Assembly (NCBI GenBank): GCA_030532705.1
Contig: JAUNKR010000011.1
Span: 1-53,244 of the forward strand
DNA length: 53,244 nucleotides
Direction: 5' to 3'
From: Peptostreptococcaceae bacterium
GTDB lineage: Bacteria > Bacillota > Clostridia > Peptostreptococcales > Filifactoraceae
Below, piece by piece: positions 44,763-53,244 of the stretch. A model generated the notes under the pieces. The model ran no database searches. It was not told where the DNA came from and was given only the letters and a program-made list of their open reading frames with translations. Position 1 is the stretch's first letter. The number at the start of each line of letters is the position of its first letter. A program made the translations under genes and the position numbers.

Positions 44763-45737
44763 ATGAGTTTAACATTGTATGTAAATCATCCCAAAAAATT
44801 GTTTTTTAATAAGACATTGACCATCGGAGAAGTTCTCAGCTTAATGCCAAAACTACAGGAATTTGGCATAGACAAAGAGGATAAAAACTTTGACATGAGA
44901 GGATTTCTTAATCAGAGGATGCAGGAGAACTATTATCTTCTTCTAGGAATCGATGGTGAGAGCGCCAGAGGGTTTGAATTCAGCTTCCAAAAGCTCGAGG
45001 ATGGAAAATCCTATTACAGCGTAAGAGTCTTCACTCCTTCTAGTGAAGCCGATTGGAAGCATGCCTTGTCCTTCACAAAAACTCTTGCCAACAAACTCGG
45101 TGTAAATGTGCTCACAGAAAATGGTGATACACTGACCCCTGACGAATTATCTCTATTTGACTATCGTCAAGACATCCTGTATGGTTTGAATTCACTCTTC
45201 GGGGAACATACAAGTTCCAAAGAAGGAGTCGAAGCAGAGAGCTTCATCATATTCGGTATCCATAATCCGGTTTCGTTCAACCCGGAAATAAAAGAAAAAC
45301 TGCTTAGCGATCCCGACCCTGTAGAGGCTTTTAGCAAGTTCATTACAGACATTCAAAATCTCGACGCCTATCGTGCAAAACAATTTTTCTATCAGGATAA
45401 AAATGACGGAAGCATCTTCGGGAGCTACACTTTATCCGAAGACTGCGTCACCATCCTGCCATTTAAACCCTCCGTTGAATACGATAATCTAAACATCGTG
45501 AAGCCGGAGGATGTCAAATATTGGAAGATGAACCTTGTAAGCTTTACAGCGGATGAAAAAGGGAGTGAAACTCCTAAGATATTAGCCCTTTTGGAATACA
45601 ATGATTTTATAAAGCATCTACCGAAAGAAAAATATCAATTTATAGATGCCGACAATATCCTTGTTGAGCGCTTTACCAAAGAAGAGATGATCGCGGTCCT
45701 TGAAACGATGGGGGAAGCTCATCAAGCGGAAGTCTAA
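44763..45737 (+). CDS. DUF4299 family protein
   Basis: A 324-residue soluble protein of the DUF4299 family, known mainly from streptococci and other Firmicutes and without an assigned function. The start MSLTLYVNHPKKLFF and the early LTIGEVLSLMP match the family as I remember it; the rest is a mixed alpha/beta protein lacking catalytic motifs I can name. AAAAGGAGGTACC precedes the ATG, a very strong ribosome site. It stands alone between the 513-residue gene and the Wadjet operon, and ends in a strong hairpin. Confidence 0.75.
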   Translation: MSLTLYVNHPKKLFFNKTLTIGEVLSLMPKLQEFGIDKEDKNFDMRGFLNQRMQENYYLLLGIDGESARGFEFSFQKLEDGKSYYSVRVFTPSSEADWKHALSFTKTLANKLGVNVLTENGDTLTPDELSLFDYRQDILYGLNSLFGEHTSSKEGVEAESFIIFGIHNPVSFNPEIKEKLLSDPDPVEAFSKFITDIQNLDAYRAKQFFYQDKNDGSIFGSYTLSEDCVTILPFKPSVEYDNLNIVKPEDVKYWKMNLVSFTADEKGSETPKILALLEYNDFIKHLPKEKYQFIDADNILVERFTKEEMIAVLETMGEAHQAEV

Positions 45738-45742
45738 GGTAC

Positions 45743-45792
45743 AAAAAGCACATGTGCGAAGCTATCAATATGCTTCAACCATGTGCTTTTAT
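45743..45792 (+). terminator. Bidirectional terminator between DUF4299 gene and jetD
   Basis: AAAAGCACATG and CATGTGCTTTT are perfect 11-bp arms with an inner GAAGC/GCTTC stem. T-runs occur on both strands, so it can also end the Wadjet transcript. Confidence 0.85.
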
Positions 45793-45874
45793 ATTGGTTT
45801 GCATTGTCAATAATATTATCAAAAACACATCCAAAAACTTTGTTTTGTTAAAGTGTTCGATTTACTATTACAAT

Positions 45875-47083
45875 TTAGGTCTCAAAATCGATTTGCTCCA
45901 TCCATTCTTTAAGATATTTGAATCGAATGCGCTCCTGCTCCAGTCGCACTTTTGTTCCAAAATAATCATGTTGCAATTTATAAAGCAAATCTTGCTCTTG
46001 AGGGGTCAGGTTTTTGATTTCGGATAAAAAGGGGCTATCTTCGTCCACCCACAAATTTTTGTGTGCCGTTAGAATTTGCTCCGTCATCAAAAAAGATCTG
46101 ATATTCGGCAAAAATCCTCTTGCGATGGACAAGATGTTAAATCCATGGGTATCAATGTCGCCCCAATAGTATACTTCTTTGTTTTTCAACCATTGCACAT
46201 CGCGCAAAAGATAGATGCCGTATCCTTTGCCGAAGATAACGATGGAATTTCTGAGATTTGAGAAACTTAAAAAATTGATCTCGTTTTCAGTGAAGAATAC
46301 TTTTTCAATCGTGTTCTCCCAAGATTGAAATTCTTCCAGAGGAACCGTAATATCCCTGAATAACTGTGACGAATAATGCTCGTCCAAGATCCGAAATCGA
46401 ACCATGGCAGGCTTTTTGCGAAGTCTGAATTTATCCTCAAATTTTTTCTGACTCAAATCAAAGTCCGTGTCCGGAAGTAAGATCTCCATCAGTTCTCCCA
46501 AAATGCTCTGATGCTTTTCAATAAATTTCGTATCCACGCCCTCGATATCAAGCTGCCGAATATAGACAAAATGCTCCGGATTTTGCTCAAACCATTTGAG
46601 TACGAGAATAATTTGGGGACAGTTCGCACCGATCTGCTCAATGACTCGGAAAGGATATTTCAACAGCCATTCTTTCAAACGTTCAAAATTGGGATGAGTT
46701 CTCCATTGCTCAAAAAACTCCCGGCAAATATTTTGAAAAAGCTTTGCTTCCGCATTCTTATTCAAAAGTTTGAGCGCATCTTCCGTCGTTTCGATAACGG
46801 CATAGACGGGAATGGGATTTCTGCCGACGATGCGAAAGTTGATTTCTTTTTCTTCCAGGGAATAACCGTAACCGAGTTTGCTTTTCTCTTTGTCTTTCAG
46901 TTTTTTTATCCACTGGATCGCTTTTTCAAATTCTAAGCTCAGCTCATTTGAATTCGGCCCGGTGATTTTGATTTTATCGGGGAAAAGCCCCTTCTCTTCT
47001 ATTATATTGCGCAAGATTTCTCCGCTTGTCCATTTTTTCTCCAGTTTCGCTTTGATATCGTGAAAATCAGTCCATTTTTTCAA
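45875..47083 (-). CDS. jetD: Wadjet subunit JetD, TOPRIM-containing nuclease
   Basis: A 402-residue protein with the DUF3322 region at the N-terminus and the DUF2220 TOPRIM domain at the C-terminus. Acidic TOPRIM residues are in FFTENEINF (near 266-268) and YWGDIDTHG (D309, D311); the end holds the conserved RLEQERI. In Wadjet, JetD cuts circular DNA after the JetABC loop-extruding complex has measured it, so it is the effector against plasmids. The start appears to be TTG at 47083 (TTG AAA AAA TGG), eight bases after GGAGG and inside the jetC 3' end by 17 bp. Last gene of the operon. Confidence 0.92.
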   Translation of the reverse strand: MKKWTDFHDIKAKLEKKWTSGEILRNIIEEKGLFPDKIKITGPNSNELSLEFEKAIQWIKKLKDKEKSKLGYGYSLEEKEINFRIVGRNPIPVYAVIETTEDALKLLNKNAEAKLFQNICREFFEQWRTHPNFERLKEWLLKYPFRVIEQIGANCPQIILVLKWFEQNPEHFVYIRQLDIEGVDTKFIEKHQSILGELMEILLPDTDFDLSQKKFEDKFRLRKKPAMVRFRILDEHYSSQLFRDITVPLEEFQSWENTIEKVFFTENEINFLSFSNLRNSIVIFGKGYGIYLLRDVQWLKNKEVYYWGDIDTHGFNILSIARGFLPNIRSFLMTEQILTAHKNLWVDEDSPFLSEIKNLTPQEQDLLYKLQHDYFGTKVRLEQERIRFKYLKEWMEQIDFET

Positions 47084-50000
47084 ATCCGTTTTCCTCCCAT
47101 TGTTTACGATTTCGTCTGTAATCCTCGATGGATATGTTTTTCAATTGAGAGATATGCGTGATATCGTTGTGAGACACGAAGCCTACATGAGATATGAACG
47201 GTTCGATCGTCGATATTTTCAGAAGCGGTGTGACAACTAACAATTGGAAACGCATTTTTTCAAAAAGTGATAAACCGAATTTTGCCGATTCATCCGAGCT
47301 TTTCAAAAAGGCTTCATCAATGACGACCAATCGGAAGGAAGAACCCTGGTTCTCTTTTTTGTTTAGCTTATAATTGTATGCAAGACTCGCCGCCAAGATA
47401 GTATACGCCAGTTTTTCTTTCTGTCCGCCTGATTTTCCGTCCGAGTCGGAATAATGCTCGTATTCTTCATCGTTCTCAAGATATCTTTCCGTCGCTGAAA
47501 AGATAAACCAGTTTCTGACATCCGTCACTTTGGCGGTCCAGCGTTTATCCGCTTCCAAAAACTCCGGCCGTCCTTTGAATCGACCGATAATGTCTTTGAT
47601 TTGCTTAAACTTGTTCTCTATCAACGCATCATCCATAGCGGTCATGCCTTCGGTGCAGGATTTGAGCTGAGTTTTGAAATTTCGGATGTCCTGTTCGACC
47701 GTATCTTCACAGTTCAAAGTGATATATCTCCCGATATTGTACGGAATGCTCTTGAGCGACTGATTGATCTCCGCAATGCGTTCGGCGATCTTTTTGCTGT
47801 TGCCGTGCAAGGTAGCGTGAAGGAGCGAAATATGACGAATGATCTTCCCTTGCAATTCATTTTTGAAATGCGCCTGATATTTTGGAAGATTGTCGTACAA
47901 AAGCTGATCGAGCATATCCGAATACTCTTTAAGGGATTCCATTTCATCCGTCATTTCAAAGGTTTCAATCGGATATTCTCTTTTGAAATTCATCATGGAT
48001 TTTTCCACTTCATTTTTTAGATTGGCAGCTTTTTCTTGAAGGTTTGAGTTTCTTTTGATCAAATCCCTATTATATGCTTTTTCGTGTTTTTCATTATAAG
48101 TCAGCGCGATGGATATTTTCTCAAGATAATTGGTAAAATCTCGCTCCAGGAAATCATAGATGCTTCGATCTTCCTCACTTTCTTTTTTGAGCTTCTCTTC
48201 ATTTTCGTTCTGCCTGCTTATGAGTTGATCCCGTTCAAACTCCAGTTTCCCCTGTTGTTTATTCCAATCGTCTATTTTCTTTTTTGAGTTCTCCAGTTCC
48301 TCTTCTTTTCTGATTTTTTGTTTTTCCAGATCCGCCAAAACATCATTGCTGCGATTGATTTGTAAAATACGCTCTTTCTTTTCGGAAATGACTCGCTCAA
48401 CACTCAGCACATCGATCGTCTCATGGCTGCTGTATTCCATCAGCAAATCCGAGGCACGCAACAAATTATCCTGATTTTTCTTTTCTTTTTTTATCGCTTC
48501 ATTTTGAGCATTAAGCTCCCGAATTTGCTCTTTGATTTGCGAAAGCTCCCGTTCCAGCGCTTCGATTTTCTTTTTGTTTGAAAATCCGAGAACATATCGC
48601 ATTCGATTTTTGATATTGTGTCGGTCGTCTTTTTCATGCCTTTGACCTGATCGGATTTGTCCGTGAATCGTAATCGCCTTGCTCTGTCGTCTGAAATCAT
48701 CCAATGTGTCGCAACAAATATGCGGAAATCGCTGACTCAATTCGTTGGTGAGCCATTGTGCAAATACGCTGTCCTGTTTCACCATCAGCTTGCTTGCTAC
48801 CGACTTGGCATCTCCAAAATGAAACATCTGCTGCCGAGAATCTTTTCCGACTTTGAAATAAACCAGTTTTGTCCCAAGATTTTTTTGGTTCACCCATTTT
48901 GAAACAGTTGCATAATGCTTCTCGGGCACCAAAATCGATATCGCAAAACTGTGGACCAACCGCTCAATCGCACCCTCCCATTGTATCTCGGATGGTTTGA
49001 CTTCCAAAAGTTCTCCGGCAAATGCAATTTCGCTTGCATCAATTTTCATCTCGGAACAAAGATCCTCTCGCAATTCGATAAGTTTTGACGGGATGTTGGA
49101 TGTACGTTGACTGAGTGATCTTATCTCCGCCTGCGATTCACTCTCGCGTTCTTTGTGCTTTTCGATCTCCAATCCAACCGCAACGAGTTGATCCTGAAGC
49201 TCATTATTTTTGTTTTCCAGCTCCTGTTTTAGCTGTGGCAGTTTCTGTCTGTTGGCATTGTAATTTTCAAATTGGATTCCGGTTTTTAACCCCAAGCAAC
49301 TCGCATGTTCATTATATCTCTCAAGAGCATATTTTTTTCTGCTGTATTCATTTTCCTTATTTTTTATTTCACTTTCGAGAATGGCGAGCTCATTTCCTCC
49401 ATTTTGATTGATATCATTCTCAATTACTTTTATATCGCTTTTTATTTGGGATCGATTCTCTTCTTCCATCCGAATTCTATAATTGATTTTTTCTTTTTTC
49501 TGCTCTATCTCAAAAATTTGTTGTGCCAAAATGCTCTTGTATTTGCCGGCAAACCAAATTTCGTTACTGCTGATCGCTCGATTCAAAGTGGCAATATCGC
49601 CCGTAATCTTGAGATACTGTTGCCCTTTTTCATGGATGGGCGTAAGTTTTTCAATTTGATTTTTTGCTTTGATGACAGCTTCGTACGCGCTGTTGAGATT
49701 AGCGTAATGCTTGAGCAGTTCGTCGATCTCTCCACGGATATCTTCCTTTTCAAGCATGCTGTCGCGCACAAACTCGTTGAGCGCTTCGACTTTTTTCATA
49801 GAGATCGTCTGCTGAAACAAGTCGATCGCCTGCTCACTGACTCCGCCCAGACATTTGCGATAGAATTCACCATAATTGCTGAAACTGTCAAAAACTTTAG
49901 CTCCTTTTTGTCGCAGCCGATTTCTCAAAGCCCTGACATCCGAGCCGAATCTTGAAAAATCTTCCGAAATGAACATTTCTCTTTCGGACACCACATACAG

Positions 50001-50414
50001 CTTGCTCGGCTCGGGATCATTGTCTTTAAACCAAAAAAACATAGCTAAACTGGTAGTTTTGTTTCGCATTTCATCTTTGAAGGTCGCTAAAATGACGGAA
50101 TAATTTTTTTCATCTCTCAATTTTTCCGGTTTCCCTTTTCCCTCATGCGCATATTTTCTTCCGTAATATCCCAAAACATAGGATTTTGCCGTTCTCTCTT
50201 TTGCCGAAGCGTCCGCTGCTTTGTTGTATGCCAACCTTCTGGGCTGCACCAGCAAAGTGGAGAGTGCATCGACAATCGTGGATTTTCCCGATCCGGAGTC
50301 CCCCGTCAAAAGCGAAGTATGTCCTTCGGGATTGAATCGCCAAATCGCCTTGTTGAAAGTTCCCCAATTGTAAATTTCAAGATTGTGTAATCTTATGCCC
50401 AATACTTTATTCAT
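47067..50414 (-). CDS. jetC: Wadjet subunit JetC, SMC/MukB-like ATPase
   Basis: A 1115-residue SMC-like motor. Walker A GDSGSGKST lies at 38-46; long coiled coils run through about 250-450 and 620-850; the ABC signature SGGQKEKL begins near 995 and Walker B VVIDEAFLKS near 1030. Head-coil-hinge-coil-head order fits JetC, the counterpart of MukB. It extrudes DNA loops with JetA and JetB. The start MNKVLGIRLH is chosen because AGGAGA lies upstream and the family begins this way (LHNLEIYNWGTF); it overlaps the jetB stop by eight bases. The longer frame to 50459 is not needed. Confidence 0.94.
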   Translation of the reverse strand: MNKVLGIRLHNLEIYNWGTFNKAIWRFNPEGHTSLLTGDSGSGKSTIVDALSTLLVQPRRLAYNKAADASAKERTAKSYVLGYYGRKYAHEGKGKPEKLRDEKNYSVILATFKDEMRNKTTSLAMFFWFKDNDPEPSKLYVVSEREMFISEDFSRFGSDVRALRNRLRQKGAKVFDSFSNYGEFYRKCLGGVSEQAIDLFQQTISMKKVEALNEFVRDSMLEKEDIRGEIDELLKHYANLNSAYEAVIKAKNQIEKLTPIHEKGQQYLKITGDIATLNRAISSNEIWFAGKYKSILAQQIFEIEQKKEKINYRIRMEEENRSQIKSDIKVIENDINQNGGNELAILESEIKNKENEYSRKKYALERYNEHASCLGLKTGIQFENYNANRQKLPQLKQELENKNNELQDQLVAVGLEIEKHKERESESQAEIRSLSQRTSNIPSKLIELREDLCSEMKIDASEIAFAGELLEVKPSEIQWEGAIERLVHSFAISILVPEKHYATVSKWVNQKNLGTKLVYFKVGKDSRQQMFHFGDAKSVASKLMVKQDSVFAQWLTNELSQRFPHICCDTLDDFRRQSKAITIHGQIRSGQRHEKDDRHNIKNRMRYVLGFSNKKKIEALERELSQIKEQIRELNAQNEAIKKEKKNQDNLLRASDLLMEYSSHETIDVLSVERVISEKKERILQINRSNDVLADLEKQKIRKEEELENSKKKIDDWNKQQGKLEFERDQLISRQNENEEKLKKESEEDRSIYDFLERDFTNYLEKISIALTYNEKHEKAYNRDLIKRNSNLQEKAANLKNEVEKSMMNFKREYPIETFEMTDEMESLKEYSDMLDQLLYDNLPKYQAHFKNELQGKIIRHISLLHATLHGNSKKIAERIAEINQSLKSIPYNIGRYITLNCEDTVEQDIRNFKTQLKSCTEGMTAMDDALIENKFKQIKDIIGRFKGRPEFLEADKRWTAKVTDVRNWFIFSATERYLENDEEYEHYSDSDGKSGGQKEKLAYTILAASLAYNYKLNKKENQGSSFRLVVIDEAFLKSSDESAKFGLSLFEKMRFQLLVVTPLLKISTIEPFISHVGFVSHNDITHISQLKNISIEDYRRNRKQWEENGFEKMD

Positions 50415-51012
50415 CCGCAATTTCTCCTGTTTTTGAATCTCCTTTTGCATAGTCGGCATAGGCTTTCAATTTTTCATCAAAATCCTGCAACCATTGTGCA
50501 TCCACAAAACCTCGCAACAAGGGAATGATCTCATATTCGTCACTTGAGTTCTTGAGCAAGCGAATGAAACCCATTTTCTCAATCGCATTGATCTCCGTTT
50601 CGATTTCTTTGCGCTGCTTCGCTTCATCATGGGTGTCTTTTAGATAAGGGCGCACTTTCTCGATAATAGAGGATCTGGAGATCACATATCTTCCCATGTC
50701 GCTGTTTTTGTTAAGCTCGATCAATTCTTTCCGGAGCAATACTAAGATGAGACTGGTCAGGTATTTCAGCTGTCGCTTCGTCACAAGTCGCGGCACGCTT
50801 CTCTCATCTTCACCGTAGTCATTTTGTTTTAGATAAGCGTAACCGTCTTGATTTTGGATCATCAAGCGCAGTCCGATTTTGGAAACATAGTCTTCGATAT
50901 ATACCTGTTGCTCCAAAATCGTATTCCAAATTTTCGTATCGGCCGCCTCATTCACGATTCCTTTCAGTAGCGCAACCACCGCTTCTGAAAATCCATATTC
51001 GTTCGAATCCAT
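50407..51012 (-). CDS. jetB: Wadjet subunit JetB, MukE-like (DUF4194)
   Basis: A 201-residue DUF4194 protein, the KITE/MukE-like component that bridges JetA and the JetC ATPase. Visible family features are the N-terminal helical region followed by winged-helix-like KRQLKYLTSLILVLLRKEL and the C-terminal MGFIRLL...YEIIPLLR. CAGGAGAAAAG precedes the ATG, 21 bp after jetA. Position between the DUF3375 and SMC genes makes the assignment secure. Confidence 0.92.
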   Translation of the reverse strand: MDSNEYGFSEAVVALLKGIVNEAADTKIWNTILEQQVYIEDYVSKIGLRLMIQNQDGYAYLKQNDYGEDERSVPRLVTKRQLKYLTSLILVLLRKELIELNKNSDMGRYVISRSSIIEKVRPYLKDTHDEAKQRKEIETEINAIEKMGFIRLLKNSSDEYEIIPLLRGFVDAQWLQDFDEKLKAYADYAKGDSKTGEIADE

Positions 51013-51033
51013 CTTTTCTCCTGTTTCTATGCT

Positions 51034-52497
51034 CTAATTTTTTTGTTCCTCGCTCAGATATACGATCTTAGGAATTTTCGCCCGCACTCTCTCGGATGCC
51101 AAATTTTCATATTCAATATACTCATGCTGTCCTTCTTCGCTCTTGAGTTTCACTTTCTGCCCGAGCGCCAAATATGAAGTCAATTCAGTCAATCCGTATT
51201 TGAGCGGATATTTTTTGATGATCTCGCCGAGTCCGATCTCATTTCGATGCATCAATTCGCGTTGGATATTTCCAATCAATTTTTCTTTATCCACATAAAT
51301 ATGAGAGTACAACGAATCCTCTGTCTCTTGTGCCGTTCCATAATCGATGTCCTCATCCGACAATTCAACTTTTCTCGGCGGCGAAAATAAATTCCGGTCC
51401 ATCGGTAAGCGAATATCCGCTTTTACTTCATCGATCTCTTGAATAGTTTGTTTCAGCAATCTTCCACGCAATTCCAATGCTTTGATCTCAATATTTTTTA
51501 TCAGCTGATTGATGCGTTTTTCTTCATCAAGATAGCTTTCATCCACATATCTTCTCAATTGCTCCGACATGATCTCCACAGCATTCCAGACCTGATTGCT
51601 GCCCTCGAGCCAATCACCCGCAATATCCTCAATGCCACTTTGTTCCACAATATTGTTCAGCGTTTCGATTTCTTTAAGTTCTTCGATCGTCTCATCAAAA
51701 TGAGCTCTCGCATCGCTGGACATGATAAAATTGAAAAAAGCATCGAAACTCTTCCCTTGATCCGATTGATAGATATCATTTTGCTCCGAAAAATAATCGC
51801 CGATCAGCTCTCCTTTGCTTCGATCCCATTTCGCTATTTTCTCTCGCATATCTCGGCTCAGCTCTCGGAAATTTTGTTCCACTGCTCGAAAATCGGAGAG
51901 AATTTCTCTTGCCATTTGAGAAGCCTGCAAAAATCTTTCTTTTATTTGTGTAGGCTCCAAATTTCTGATATTGCCTTTTTTTACAAGTTCAATTTCTTCT
52001 TCTATCTGTTCCTTTTTCTTTTCCAGCTCGATCAATTTGAGTTCCGGATCCGTCTGAGTTCCGGAAACGATCTGCTCCAACAGATCAAATACCATCATCA
52101 GCCTCGACTCCGTGCCGATAAAACTCTCCGGTTTAAGTGAGACCAGCCAATCGATCGCCTTTTCAGCAGAGGAACTCAAGTCATAATGGATCTCTTCTTC
52201 ATTTTTTGGGTAAAATCTTCTAAGCCAGCCATAAGAGTCATCTGACCACTCTACCAAATAATCCTTTGCACGCTTGTTATTATCACGAATGTGCGGAATA
52301 AGTTCCATATGATTTTCCAGCTTGCTTATCAGAGTGTGTTCAGGAAGCTTTCTATGATTAGGGAGAACAAATTCTTTATAGAAAAAAGACAAAATAAAAG
52401 GAGCATTGTCAGATGCCAATAGTCTCCATGCAGGATGATGTTCCCTCAAATTTTTGAGAGATTCATAAGCCATATATTCCTTAATCTCCGGTCCCAT
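51034..52497 (-). CDS. jetA: Wadjet subunit JetA, MukF-like kleisin (DUF3375)
   Basis: A 487-residue DUF3375 protein, the kleisin of the complex. The N-terminal part (LREHHPAWRLLASDNAPFILSFF, family signature in its middle) is winged-helix-like. A long coiled coil rich in Glu/Lys spans about 160-200, and the C-terminal winged helix ends with KIPKIVYL. It links the two JetC heads. It is the first gene of the operon jetABCD; the order and domain types define Wadjet type I. GAGGTGAGGAA precedes the ATG and a good promoter lies about 85 bp upstream. No integrase or transposase accompanies the operon. Confidence 0.93.
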   Translation of the reverse strand: MGPEIKEYMAYESLKNLREHHPAWRLLASDNAPFILSFFYKEFVLPNHRKLPEHTLISKLENHMELIPHIRDNNKRAKDYLVEWSDDSYGWLRRFYPKNEEEIHYDLSSSAEKAIDWLVSLKPESFIGTESRLMMVFDLLEQIVSGTQTDPELKLIELEKKKEQIEEEIELVKKGNIRNLEPTQIKERFLQASQMAREILSDFRAVEQNFRELSRDMREKIAKWDRSKGELIGDYFSEQNDIYQSDQGKSFDAFFNFIMSSDARAHFDETIEELKEIETLNNIVEQSGIEDIAGDWLEGSNQVWNAVEIMSEQLRRYVDESYLDEEKRINQLIKNIEIKALELRGRLLKQTIQEIDEVKADIRLPMDRNLFSPPRKVELSDEDIDYGTAQETEDSLYSHIYVDKEKLIGNIQRELMHRNEIGLGEIIKKYPLKYGLTELTSYLALGQKVKLKSEEGQHEYIEYENLASERVRAKIPKIVYLSEEQKN

Positions 52498-52583
52498 TTC
52501 CTCACCTCTTTTATGCTCCAGTAAAAGCTCTTCATTATCATTTTGTAATTGCAGTTATGTTCCCATGCTTGAATCCTGCCCCT

Positions 52584-52612
52584 AGTATAACAAAAAACAA
52601 GTCTCAAGACAA
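52584..52612 (-). promoter_or_regulatory. Promoter of jetABCD
   Basis: Minus strand TTGTCT (52607-52612), spacer 17, extended -10 TGTTATACT (TATACT at 52584-52589), about 85 nt before the jetA start. Confidence 0.65.
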
Positions 52613-52880
52613 TCTAAATACTAAACCCCATTAGAAAAAATATCTGTCAACAATTTGTATTTCGAATAACTGTTCTTTGAATCCCGCCTTATAGGGAACG
52701 GTGGTAAGTAGGATACGGACATTCAATCTCCATTCAGTCGTTGTATATCTCGTCAAGCCATGCATGTGACCTGCCCTCCGTTCCATCGGAATGGAAAAAT
52801 TATTATTTTTCTCTAAGATTTAATAGGTATTAGTGTCGGACACCATAAAACAATCAAAAAAACTATATAATTTCCAACCT

Positions 52881-52913
52881 AAAAAGCGTGCCCCCCAGCA
52901 CGCTTTTTAAATA
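52881..52913. terminator. Strong bidirectional terminator
   Basis: AAAAAGCGTGC and GCACGCTTTTT form a perfect 11-bp stem with a six-base loop and T/A runs on both sides. It may end a transcript entering from the right, or insulate the Wadjet promoter. Confidence 0.85.
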
Positions 52914-53094
52914 TTCATTATAAAATGCATTCCTCAAAACACCATAAGAAACAACTACTCAACATAACTCCCCAAAATATAAAAGCAGTGAAAATAGCTG
53001 ACTCGGAATGAATTCCACAACTTCAATCTCTTTCTGACTTTACATTTATTTACCTTCAGTATGAAAAATGTAGTTCTTCAAGAGCTTCCCTTTG

Positions 53095-53162
53095 TTAAGA
53101 ATAATAAAACTCATTCAGTTTTCGGATAAAATAGTTGAAGCTCGGTGATTTATTATTCTTAA
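53095..53162. repeat. 14-bp perfect inverted repeat with 40-base loop
   Basis: TTAAGAATAATAAA (53095-53108) and TTTATTATTCTTAA (53149-53162) are exact reverse complements. The arms are AT-only except one G/C. It overlaps the possible gene remnant described for this region. Confidence 0.7.
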
Positions 53163-53244
53163 TATCCAAGTGCTTGCCAATGTTACGAGCGATAGTGTAA
53201 AATAGTTGTGGGGGTTTTTAAAAAGAAATAGAGATTAGCTCCAA

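Larger units (their letters stand above)
52613..53244. other. Right-end intergenic region, no supported gene
   Basis: About 630 bp upstream of jetA. Apart from one strong hairpin terminator and one inverted repeat I see no gene with start and ribosome site. On the minus strand a 40-codon stretch (from about 53215 to a stop at 53095) reads TIARNIGKHLDIKNN, but it is closed by an upstream stop and lacks a start, so it may be a gene remnant or chance. Confidence 0.45.

Noticed and set aside
52670-52720. tRNA-like string GAATCCCGCC near the jetA upstream region
   Set aside because: No cloverleaf arms or acceptor stem can be built around it.
30685-52844. Shared TGTC-N-GACACC 11-mers at 30685-30695 and 52834-52844 as transposon ends
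   Set aside because: Too short, no transposase between or beside them and no flanking duplication seen.
1-53244. CRISPR array, rRNA, tRNA, insertion sequence or integrase
   Set aside because: No regular short repeats with spacers, no rRNA or tRNA signatures and no transposase or integrase motifs were seen on either strand.

Overview
The window looks like a piece of a low-to-medium GC Gram-positive anaerobe of the Bacillota (Clostridia/Tissierellia-like). The reasons are strong AGGAGG-type ribosome binding sites, short tightly packed operons, an S-layer-homology (SLH) surface protein, a B12-dependent class II ribonucleotide reductase with an NrdR-type operator, and a Firmicutes-style purine operon. 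The genus cannot be fixed from the sequence. A surface protein with an IdeS-type (peptidase C66) immunoglobulin-protease domain suggests a host-associated lifestyle; that is an inference.

Layout. (1) 260-10537, minus: purine operon purE-purF-purM-purN-purH-purDL. GAR synthetase (PurD) and the large FGAM synthase (PurL) form one 1644-residue chain. No purC, purB or purK lies here. (2) 11180-16847, minus: oligopeptide ABC importer oppDFBCA, divergent from an M3 oligoendopeptidase (17296-18978), so peptide uptake and cleavage sit side by side. (3) 19235-28139: housekeeping and accessory metabolism: a DUF819 membrane protein, class II fructose-bisphosphate aldolase, a radical SAM protein, a split chromate-type transporter pair, a NT5C-like nucleotidase, a methyltransferase, a single-pass membrane protein with calcium-loop-like motifs, and a TetR regulator followed by a 34-residue membrane peptide. 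(4) 28469-30350, minus: a two-gene RloA/RloB (AbiLi/AbiLii-like) ATPase plus TOPRIM-like pair, a probable phage-defence module. (5) 30760-33108, minus: class II RNR (nrdJ) under a promoter covered by NrdR-box-like sites, beside a small DnaA-box cluster and an AT-rich palindrome. (6) 33790-35752, minus: hypoxanthine-DNA glycosylase and an M81 metallopeptidase. (7) 36065-39564, minus: a MoxR-like AAA ATPase with a large extra N-terminal domain, coupled to a VWA protein that carries a HExxH motif. (8) 40072-45737: the SLH-anchored IdeS-like protease (plus), an unrecognised 513-residue protein (minus) and a DUF4299 protein (plus). (9) 45875-52497, minus: a complete four-gene Wadjet type I system jetA-jetB-jetC-jetD. 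The right end (52613-53244) holds a strong terminator and an inverted repeat but no convincing gene.

The left part is a core-genome block rich in GATC and ATC codons. The right part alternates surface, regulatory and defence genes, and the sampled Wadjet genes have visibly fewer GATC sites. The most interesting items are the SLH-IdeS protease, two defence modules in one window, the MoxR/VWA-HExxH pair, the PurD-PurL fusion, and the NrdR/DnaA-type control region of nrdJ.
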